A stretch of DNA of 33,708 nt from Gemmatimonadota bacterium. GTDB lineage: Bacteria > Gemmatimonadota > Gemmatimonadetes > Longimicrobiales > Gaopeijiaceae. Position 1 is the stretch's first letter; the number at the start of each line of letters is the position of its first letter. Location: the NCBI GenBank assembly GCA_022822325.1, contig JAJEBW010000032.1, positions 1 to 33,708 of the forward strand, given 5' to 3'. A model generated the notes under the pieces. It made no database searches. It was not told where the DNA came from and saw only the letters and a list, made by a program, of their open reading frames with translations. The position numbers and the translations under genes were made by a program. This document shows, piece after piece, positions 20,401 to 26,312 of the stretch.

Positions 20401-23400
20401 GTTCGTGTCCGCCGCTCTTTCCTTCGAGCTGTCCGGGCTCGAGGCGGGCGAGCGCGTGCTGATCCACGCCGGCGCGGGCGGGGTGGGACTCGCGGCGATC
20501 CAGCTCGTCCAGGCCGCCGGAGCGGAGGTCTTCGCCACCGCGAGCGCGCCCAAGCAGGCGTACCTGCGGTCGCTGGGCGTGAAGCATGTCTTCGACAGCC
20601 GCACCACGGCATTCGCCGCCGGGATCATGGAAGCGAGCGATGGCACCGGTGTGGACGTGGTGCTGAACAGCCTGACGGGAGAGGGCTTCATCGACGCCAG
20701 CCTGTCCTGCCTGCGGCAAGGCGGCCGATTCGTGGAAATGGCCAGACGCGACATCCTCAGCGAGGACGAAATGGCCGCGGTCCGGCCCGACGTCGGTTAT
20801 GACATCCTCGAGCTGGACGTGCTGAAGAAGACCGACCCGGAATGGGTGGGCAGGGTCTTGCGCGGGGTGATGGAGCGTCTGGAGGCAGGCGAACTGCAGC
20901 CGATCGTGCACAGCAGGTGGCCGCTGGCCGAGGCGGGCGCCGCGCTGAGCTTCATGCGGGCGGCCCGGCACCTGGGGAAGATCGTGGTGACCGCGCCGCC
21001 GCTCGAGAATGGGAGGCTGCGGCCGGACCGAACCTACCTGGTGACCGGTGGCCTGGGTGGAATCGGGTGCGCCGTGGCGGGCCAGCTGGCGGACCGGGGT
21101 GCGGGCGCCATCGTACTCAACGGCCGGCGGGCCCCCGATGCCGAGGCCGAGGAGACGATCCGCAAGCTGCGGGAACGCGGGGTGGATGTGCGCGTCGAGC
21201 TCGCGGACGTGACCGACACCGATGCGGTGGACGGGATACTGTCGCGAATTGACCGGGAACTCCCGCCGCTCGGGGGCGTGATTCACAGTGTTGGCGTGCT
21301 GTCGGACGGCGCGCTTACCAACCAGAACTGGAGCAGGTTCGAAACGGTGCTCTGGCCCAAGATACTGGGGGCCTGGCACCTGCATCGCGCCACGCTGGAC
21401 CGCGACCTGGACATGTTCGTGCTCTTCTCCAGCCGAGTTGGCGTCATGGGCAACCCGGGCCAGGCCAACCACGCCGCAGCCAACGCGTTTCTCGACCAGC
21501 TCGCCGCGCACCGCCGCGCGCTCGGGCTGCCGGGACAGGCCATCGCCTGGGGAGCGTGGTCGGAGATCGGCGAAGCGGCGGAACAGCGGGAGCGCATCGA
21601 CCGCCAGCGGTCGGCGCTCGGCGGCCGCTGGTTCACCCCGGAGCAGGGCTTGAAGGCCTTCGACCGGTTGGTGCGCGAAGACGTCGCTCATTCGGTCGTG
21701 ATGTCGATGGACTGGTCGGTCTTCGAAGAGGCCGTGGAGGAACGCCCGCCGCTGGTGGAGGATCTGCTCTCCTCGGCCAGCGAAGTGGAAGCCGACGGCG
21801 GAGGCGCGCCCAGGGATCTGCTGTCCCGGGTCCGGGAAGCGCCGCCATCCGAGCACGAGAGTCTCCTGGCGTCGTTCCTGCAGGGCGAGGTTCAGGCCGT
21901 CCTGCGCCTTCCCGCCGCGCCCGCGCCCACGGTGGGGTTCTTCGATCTGGGAATGGACTCGCTGATGGCGGTGGAGTTGCGCAACAGACTCAATCGGGCG
22001 CTCTCGGGAGTCTACACGGCGCCCAACACGCTCGTCTTCGACTATCCGGACATCGCCGCGCTGGCCGCCCACCTGGCCGGAGAGCTCGTCCAGGACGGCG
22101 AAGCGCCCGCTCCCGAGCCTCGGCCCGGGCCGGCGCCCCGGTCGGCGGCGCGGCCCACGACGCAACCGGCCCTACAGCCCGAAGACGACGCGATCGCCAT
22201 CGTGGGCATGGCCTGCCGCTTCCCCGGAGCTCCGGATCTTGCCGCCTACTGGCGCCTGCTCGAAGATGCGAGGGATCTCGTGACCGACGGACGCCGGGAT
22301 CCCGGTCCCTGGCGCGGGGTCGTCGGCAACCCGGGCGAAGGCGACGCCTATTCGCGGCGCGGAGCGTTTCTGGAGGACATCGACAAGTTCGACGCCAGGT
22401 TCTTCGGAATCCGGCCGATCGAAGCGCGAATGATGGATCCCCGCCAGCGGCTGTTGCTCGAAACCACCTGGCACGCTCTGGAGGACGCCGGGGTGGACCC
22501 CGAGCGGCTCAAGGGCAGCGGCACCGGCGTGTATGTCGGAACGGGCAACGGCGACTATCGGGACATCGCGGCGGCGGGCGGCGAGACCCTCGGGTACCTC
22601 GGCACGACCATGAGCGTCACCGCCGGGCGGATCTCCTTCGCGCTGGGCCTGACCGGTCCTGCGGTGCCTCTGGACCTGGCGTGCGCGTCGTCGCTGGCCG
22701 CGGTTCACCAGGCCGCCGCCGCACTGCGGCTGGGGGAAGTCGACATGGCGCTGGTCGGAGGCATCAACGCGATCCTGTCGGCGGACGTTGCCACCTTCAT
22801 GCGCGATGTGGGCATGCTGTCCGGCAGGGGGCGCTGCAGCACCTTCGACGCGGCCGCGGATGGATTCGTGCGCGGCGAGGGGTGCGGAGTGGTGGTGCTG
22901 AAGCGCCTGGGCGAGGCGCGGGAGGATGGGGATCGAATCTGGGGCGTGGTCCGTGGATCCGCGGTCAACCAGAACGGCGCCAGCGCGGGACTGACCGTGC
23001 CAAACGGCCCGGCGCAGGAGCGCGTGATCGAGGAGGCGCTGTCGCGGGCGGGAGTTCCGCCGGCGGAGGTGGACTACCTCGAGGCTCATGGCGCAGGATC
23101 CGATCTCGGAGACCCGATCGAGGTCCAGGCGGCGGCGGCCGTATACGGACGCGAGCGGGACCCGGCCCGTCCGCTCCTGATCGGTTCCGTGAAGACCAAT
23201 ATCGGACACCTCGAGTGCGCCGCGGGCCTGGCCAGCCTGATCAAGGTCGTCCTCGCCATGAACAGGGGCCGCATTCCCAGGCAGTTGCATTTCCACAATC
23301 CCAGCCCGCACCTGGATTGGGACCGGCTCCCCGTGCGGGTGACCGCCGAAGTCGAGGAATGGCCGACCCACCCCGATCGGCCTCCGCGGGCGGGCGTCAG

Positions 23401-24745
23401 TTCCTTCGGGATTTCGGGGACGAACTCGCATGTGGTGGTGGAGGGGTCAGGCGCAAGGGCAGACGGCTTCCGGGACGCCGGCAACGGGGCCTGGCCGGCC
23501 GGCGCCGCACGAACCGTCGAGATCTCGTTGCCTGGACGGATGGGCGCACCGCCGCCGCTGAACGGCGAGTTCGCGCTTCGCGAGAGGCGTCTGCTGCCTC
23601 TCTCGGGCAAGTCGCCCCGGGCGCTGCGGGAGCTTGGCGCCCGGTACCTGGGCTGGCTGGACGAGGGTCGCGCGGACCGGTGCGCGAACGGCGCCGCTTC
23701 GGCCTCGCTCCTGGCCGACATGGCCTGGACGGCCGGAATTGGCCGGAGTCACTTCGCCCACAGAGCCGGGGTCGTCTTCCATGACTCCGAATCGCTCCGC
23801 GATGGGCTGCGCGCCGTCGCCGCCGGGAGCGATGCGCCGGATCCACCGATCCTGCATCCGCCGGCCACCGCCGGGCCCAGGATCGCCTTCGTCTACCTGG
23901 GCGAAGGCAGCGAGCGCGACGGCATGGGGCGCGAGCTCTACGATCGCGAGCCGGTCGTGCGAGCCATTCTGGACCGATGCGACTCCGTGTTGCGAGAGGA
24001 ACGGGGCGGGGAATCGCTGCTGGAAGCCATCTTCGGCCAGAGAGGGTTGGAAGGAACCCCCCGCGCTCCCGAGTGGTCGCAACCGGCGATCTATGCGCTG
24101 GAATGCGCCCATGCGGCACTCTGGGCCAGCGTCGGGATTCGCCCGACGGTGGTGGCTGGAACGGGAGTCGGCGAGCTGGCCGCGGCGTGGGCTGCGGAAG
24201 TCCTCGCCCTGGAGGATGGACTCCGCCTGGCCGCCGCTCGCGGAACGGCCCTGGCGAATCCCAGGGTGCGCGTGGCGGCCGCCGCACCGTCGGCGGGGTC
24301 GCGGCAGGATCCGCTGGCCGATATCGAGGCGGCCGCGAAGCGCGTGGAGTTTTCGCCGCCTTCGCTGTCGTTCGTCAGTCAGGCGACCGGCGAACCCTGG
24401 GATCCGGGAGCCGCGCCGAATGCCGGCTACTGGCTTGAACAGGCCCGCGCAAACCGGCCCGTCAGCCGCTGTGCGGACAAGCTGGCCGCGATGGAGGTGG
24501 AATTGGTCGTGGAGATCGGCCCCCGCTCAGCCGGAAGCCCGGTCGCGCTGGATGCCTGGCCCGGATCGCCCGAGAACGGGACGCCTGCCGGGTCCGGGTC
24601 CTCCGCATTCGCCGATTCCGTGGCCACAGCGTACGAGGCGGGACTGGAGATTTCCTTCGCCGGACTGTTCGCCGGAGAGACTCGCCGCCGCATCTCGGCG
24701 CCGGCCTACCCCTTCCAGCGCAAGCGTCACTGGATCGACCCCTGA
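14459..24745 (+). CDS. Type I polyketide synthase, KS-AT-DH-cMT-psiKR-ER-KR-ACP-KS-AT(degenerate)
   Basis: A 3428-residue multidomain synthase. KS1 (about 7-435) has Cys181, His316 (EAHGTGT) and His356 (KTNVGHLE). AT1 (552-840) has GQGSQ, GHSVG with Ser647 and AFHS with His753; AFHS suggests malonyl-CoA use. DH (924-1214) has His959 and Asp1131. The C-methyltransferase (about 1234-1627) has EVGAGTGS at 1461-1468. A structural psiKR lies at about 1640-1830. ER (1860-2180) has the NADPH loop HAGAGGVG. KR (2190-2450) has TGGLGGIG and Ser2325, but His2338 at the catalytic Tyr position. ACP (2467-2543) has Ser2501 in GMDSL. KS2 (2577-2995) keeps Cys2742, His2877 and His2917. AT2 (3140-3367) is broken: GEGSE, GTGVG with Gly3236 for Ser, and the ferredoxin-like subdomain with its His deleted. 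The protein stops right after the post-AT linker with no ACP or thioesterase. The ATG at 14459 lacks a clear Shine-Dalgarno. The layout resembles highly reducing iterative PKSs; the product is unknown. Confidence 0.95.
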   Translation: MSNPSSEPIAIVGMACRFPGANDIEAFWRLLESGGNAVTEGVPGSGVGRWGQLFGDRAVQSEACRFGAFVEDIDRFDDSFFRISPVEAQLLDPQQRMMLEVSWQALEDAGIDPDRLRGSRTGVYTGISNDEYRMLVVDSAKPTEAAACLYALSGTNLNGTAGRVSFVLGLTGPAKAVDAACASAMVAVHDAVADLRQGKANVAIAGGVQAILNGRIYELRADAMMLSPDGQCKTFDASANGYVRGEGCGVVILKRLSDAEADGDRIWAVIRGAVMNHGGTGVGLTVPNTPALEQVMADTLAEAGVEPTEVDYLEAHGTGTAVGDPIELNAVANVYGRGRAADRPILIGSAKTNVGHLESAAGIAGLIKAALVVKRGVIPRHLHFHDPNPEFDWNRAPLQVTSTMMEWPNHSARPRLAGVNCFGISGTNAHLLVEEHRPAEGAARSKALAEPAGSTVRRPSRLLPLSGKSGAALQELAGRYLSWLDERAGELSSQDLASDPPLSDMAWTAGVGRSHFDRRAGIVFHDVASLREELEAVAGRAGEDGDRALATKVAFAYTGQGSQWSGMGRTLYENEPVARAVMDRCETVFREERGSSLLDLMFGRAGKESGDLGDTAWEQPALYTLECALTALWSSVGIRPAVVLGHSVGEIAAAQAAGVFSLEDGMRFACARGALMAGMKTGAMAAVFAPPERVQAAVEACNATSNDAGVNISADNGAHQVISGPSAGVDAVARQLESEGFRARRLNTTKAFHSALVEPILDALEASLDEMEIAEPSLTVVSNLTGRAVEPGQTLDGAYWRRHARQAVAFASGVRTMAELGVDLVVEIGPRPVLAPMALSAWPESSGARAPQVLSSLQPPPSDAAAATPGSGDPVEAVAKAYEAGLSVRFEGMFAGEPRHRISLPSYPFQRTRHWLEAPKRRRGGAGHPLLGDRRESARGEIAFETMLFPSDPQWLDDHRVFDRVIAPGALYGAMAASATLVERSGTALVEDFQLHNALVFPAEDSGDGNGEAGREVQLVLDQSDEPSRTVQIYSRGSEGDWTQHVEGLVSSGGPVPEAGERLDLDGLKAGLSPVDLDGYYRARARTGVDLGPSFRTLSRAWSRPGEALGEVSLPEGFDRGGLEIHPLVLDGCFQTVGTARDLSGPHGSVTYLPFGWERFWLTGGRLPNQVFCHVRLSEGSRDADADQDAAPEVLTAELRIYNPGGILLGGLNGYTIKRATRAALLSAADDVKDLLYEVQWRELALPEGMPSADFFPTPATVKDRAQLFSGYLTDAGVDPDDRDALLADLEQWSWSYALATLDRLGWHRRPGASVDSEELRDRLEVDPEHRRLFRRILEMVARAGVLREEEDGRFAVLSGSEDPWPDALPHHPEGHAAVMAGRYPNGLIEVGLFRRSGAALPEVLRGREDPLTLLFSSGEPTAADLYLKAPVARAANEMLAEAVRALVAALPSDRRLRLIEVGAGTGSATASVLPELPEGRFDYVYTDISAGFFAEAEARFGDGGGCIEYRPLDIEKDPVAQGFPAHGYDVIIASNVLHATRYLDETLGHCRRLLAPHGQLVALENLSGLGWMDLTFGQLDGWWRFADDYRPHHALASPAVWRQALGDAGFEAVEVLGVDESDATRIPDKGVIVAQGPARVREPEGVWVLAADRGGMAAGVAADLAARNQMVLLASDEGPEDAMPEAGRAGVFRVVVEMARRESWRSVVENLPGDAPLGGVAHLLSLDGRGAAATTDEIAEDVERACASALAMVQGVADADATPDRGVWFVTRGGQILERELGGQLGGAALWGFGKAVAREAAHLQPRMIDLDPGLAAPAPDLVNELMYPDSENHIAFRSGHRHVARLVRAHDGAERLVLPEDREWVLAPDPSGVFDRPYVQPLPARPLESREVRVAVDAAGLNFWDVFRSLGFIEEGLLGREMCGRILDIGPAVTRVSVGDPVVGLGFGAFGPQMITHEELVAPAPADVSVTGLATVPSAFVSAALSFELSGLEAGERVLIHAGAGGVGLAAIQLVQAAGAEVFATASAPKQAYLRSLGVKHVFDSRTTAFAAGIMEASDGTGVDVVLNSLTGEGFIDASLSCLRQGGRFVEMARRDILSEDEMAAVRPDVGYDILELDVLKKTDPEWVGRVLRGVMERLEAGELQPIVHSRWPLAEAGAALSFMRAARHLGKIVVTAPPLENGRLRPDRTYLVTGGLGGIGCAVAGQLADRGAGAIVLNGRRAPDAEAEETIRKLRERGVDVRVELADVTDTDAVDGILSRIDRELPPLGGVIHSVGVLSDGALTNQNWSRFETVLWPKILGAWHLHRATLDRDLDMFVLFSSRVGVMGNPGQANHAAANAFLDQLAAHRRALGLPGQAIAWGAWSEIGEAAEQRERIDRQRSALGGRWFTPEQGLKAFDRLVREDVAHSVVMSMDWSVFEEAVEERPPLVEDLLSSASEVEADGGGAPRDLLSRVREAPPSEHESLLASFLQGEVQAVLRLPAAPAPTVGFFDLGMDSLMAVELRNRLNRALSGVYTAPNTLVFDYPDIAALAAHLAGELVQDGEAPAPEPRPGPAPRSAARPTTQPALQPEDDAIAIVGMACRFPGAPDLAAYWRLLEDARDLVTDGRRDPGPWRGVVGNPGEGDAYSRRGAFLEDIDKFDARFFGIRPIEARMMDPRQRLLLETTWHALEDAGVDPERLKGSGTGVYVGTGNGDYRDIAAAGGETLGYLGTTMSVTAGRISFALGLTGPAVPLDLACASSLAAVHQAAAALRLGEVDMALVGGINAILSADVATFMRDVGMLSGRGRCSTFDAAADGFVRGEGCGVVVLKRLGEAREDGDRIWGVVRGSAVNQNGASAGLTVPNGPAQERVIEEALSRAGVPPAEVDYLEAHGAGSDLGDPIEVQAAAAVYGRERDPARPLLIGSVKTNIGHLECAAGLASLIKVVLAMNRGRIPRQLHFHNPSPHLDWDRLPVRVTAEVEEWPTHPDRPPRAGVSSFGISGTNSHVVVEGSGARADGFRDAGNGAWPAGAARTVEISLPGRMGAPPPLNGEFALRERRLLPLSGKSPRALRELGARYLGWLDEGRADRCANGAASASLLADMAWTAGIGRSHFAHRAGVVFHDSESLRDGLRAVAAGSDAPDPPILHPPATAGPRIAFVYLGEGSERDGMGRELYDREPVVRAILDRCDSVLREERGGESLLEAIFGQRGLEGTPRAPEWSQPAIYALECAHAALWASVGIRPTVVAGTGVGELAAAWAAEVLALEDGLRLAAARGTALANPRVRVAAAAPSAGSRQDPLADIEAAAKRVEFSPPSLSFVSQATGEPWDPGAAPNAGYWLEQARANRPVSRCADKLAAMEVELVVEIGPRSAGSPVALDAWPGSPENGTPAGSGSSAFADSVATAYEAGLEISFAGLFAGETRRRISAPAYPFQRKRHWIDP

Positions 24746-25761
24746 GCGCGGGACTCGGAAGGCGGGCGCCCGGAGTCCTCGCGGTCCGGCGGGAGCTGGA
24801 TCAACCGGTTCGTCTCCAGGAAGCTGCGCATGATCTCCACGCACTTCTCCGGCTTCTCGATCTGCAGGAAGTGCGTCGTCCCGGGGATGAAGTCGTAATC
24901 GACGGCCTGGATATGATCGAGGCTGAATGTGGGCAGGTACGCGTAGGGAAGGGTCGGATCCGATCCGATCACCTTGGTCGGACAGGGGAGTTGTCCAAAG
25001 TCGACGAGGAAGGCGTAGGTTCGGATGTACGCGATGATCTGCGCCTCGTACTCCCGGGGGCATCGAAGCTCGTAGCCCTCGGTTCCGGTGGACTCGGTCA
25101 GAATGGTTCTGGCCATGAGTTCCGACGCGCCCGGGACCGCCCGGAGCAACAGGGGAAGGTAGCTCAGGAGGTTGGTGAAGTCGCTTCGCTTCCGGAATCG
25201 ATCGGTGCGTCGACGCACCATCCCCGCCGAACGCTCGGCCAGCGCGTCGTAGTCCGGGTCGCCCGGACCGGGCCGGTACAGAGGCGGATCAAAGAGAATC
25301 CAGGCGGACAGACTTCCGCTCCGGCCCGCCGACAGGTGAGGGGACAGCAGGGCGGTCAGAGCCGACAGGGAATGGAACACCCCAATGGTCGGACGATCCC
25401 CGTAGCGTTCCGCCACGCCGTCGATGACCTGATCCTGATCCCGAACGAGATTGGGCACATTGTGCTCGTCGCGGGCGCCAATCCGGTTCCAGCCGTGGTT
25501 TCTCAGATCGTAGACGAACAGATCGAAGTCATCCGCCAGCAGCGACCAGAAGGGATAGTAGAAATCGATCGCAAGCCCGTTGCCATGACACAAAAGGAGA
25601 CGCGGCCCGGCGGGATTCCCATGCCTGCGCACGATCGTGACGCTGCCGTCGTCGTGCCGAACATGACACACGGAACGCGGCTCGGGCAGCGTCCATCCCG
25701 GCTGCGGTTTCACGTCGCCGCGCAACCCGGTCGCATGCAACCCGCCCGGGGCGCCCGACAT
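24727..25761 (-). CDS. Alpha/beta hydrolase, possible chain-release enzyme of the PKS locus
   Basis: A predicted cytoplasmic serine hydrolase of 344 residues. It has LLLCHGNG (oxyanion loop, 59-62), a nucleophile elbow GVFHSLSA with Ser131, a candidate acid in IGSDPTLP and the catalytic His297 in PGTTHFLQIEKPE. The elbow departs from the usual GxSxG (Phe and Ser at the Gly positions). The start at 25761 is chosen because it lies 25 bp after the ACP gene stop; a longer in-frame form would overlap the ACP gene. It is convergent with the PKS gene, and the last 19 bp overlap. The position suggests hydrolysis or transfer of the PKS product, as with type II thioesterases, but the sequence alone does not show its substrate. 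Confidence 0.85.
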   Translation of the reverse strand: MSGAPGGLHATGLRGDVKPQPGWTLPEPRSVCHVRHDDGSVTIVRRHGNPAGPRLLLCHGNGLAIDFYYPFWSLLADDFDLFVYDLRNHGWNRIGARDEHNVPNLVRDQDQVIDGVAERYGDRPTIGVFHSLSALTALLSPHLSAGRSGSLSAWILFDPPLYRPGPGDPDYDALAERSAGMVRRRTDRFRKRSDFTNLLSYLPLLLRAVPGASELMARTILTESTGTEGYELRCPREYEAQIIAYIRTYAFLVDFGQLPCPTKVIGSDPTLPYAYLPTFSLDHIQAVDYDFIPGTTHFLQIEKPEKCVEIMRSFLETNRLIQLPPDREDSGRPPSESRAQGSIQ

Positions 25762-25786
25762 CCGCTGGTCGGCGATGGGTGAGCGG

Positions 25787-26017
25787 TCAGCTCGTCTTTG
25801 CGTCGAGGTAGGCCACGAGCTTCCCGAAGGTCTCCATCTTGCCGCAGTCCTCCGGCGGAATGGAAACACCGAACTCGCGCTCCACGATCCGCATGAAGGC
25901 GACGGCGTCGAGCGAGGAAATGCCCGAATCGGAGAAGCCCCGACCGAGATCCGCCTCGCGTCCGAGGTCCAGGTGTTCGTTGATCAGGGCGCGCAGTTGG
26001 GTTTCGGTGGCGGACAT
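25787..26017 (-). CDS. Free-standing acyl carrier protein
   Basis: A 76-residue discrete ACP. It has a short helix 1 (TETQLRALINEHLDLG) and the phosphopantetheine site FSDSGISSLDAVAF, with Ser35 at the DSL position (here SSL). Helix III and a C-terminal ETFGKLVAYLD follow. The ATG at 26017 is chosen over an upstream ATG at 26083 because it gives normal ACP length and has CGGAGAAA upstream. It is first in an operon with the alpha/beta hydrolase, facing the PKS gene. It is not fatty-acid AcpP-like (no GADSLD motif, and no fab genes nearby). A role as the partner of the ACP-less C-terminal KS of the PKS is an inference. Confidence 0.88.
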   Translation of the reverse strand: MSATETQLRALINEHLDLGREADLGRGFSDSGISSLDAVAFMRIVEREFGVSIPPEDCGKMETFGKLVAYLDAKTS

Positions 26018-26070
26018 GGGTCGCAGTTTCTCCGGTCTGTGGAGTGAGAATGGTAGGAAGGACAGCAACC

Positions 26071-26118
26071 ACGGTAACCGCATCGGCCCGCACTGTCAAA
26101 TCCCGCTGTCAAATCCCG
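26071..26118 (-). promoter_or_regulatory. Putative promoter of the ACP-hydrolase operon with a duplicated -35 box
   Basis: Read on the - strand, TTGACA (26099-26094) is followed after exactly 17 bp by TACCGT (26076-26071), a fair TAnnnT -10 box about 54 bp before the ACP start. The 13-bp unit CTGTCAAATCCCG, which holds the -35, occurs twice in tandem (26093-26105 and 26106-26118), so a second TTGACA lies 13 bp further upstream. The rest of the divergent gap to the permease gene (26119-26312) shows no gene. Confidence 0.5.
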
Positions 26119-26312
26119 CTCCCTCCGCGCGGCCGGCGGTCCGGCGCGGACGCATCGCGGCTCGAGGGCCGCGACGGGTTGTCCGCGGGCTGCCCGGCCA
26201 TGGCCCGGCGTTGCGGCCGCCTCGCCGGTGGTCCTATCGTCGCGGGTGCACTCGCACCTCGGCGCGCCAGCCCCGGGAAGACCGTGAAGCCCCAGAAGCG
26301 AGCGGAGCCACC

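Noticed and set aside
17069..22165. 1698-residue - strand open frame antisense to the PKS
   Set aside because: It is a shadow in GC-rich DNA: His/Arg/Gln-rich, with no recognisable domain, while the + strand encodes complete PKS domains.
25839..26312. Longer permease start at 25839
   Set aside because: It would overlap the ACP gene and its promoter; the added sequence is not conserved-looking.
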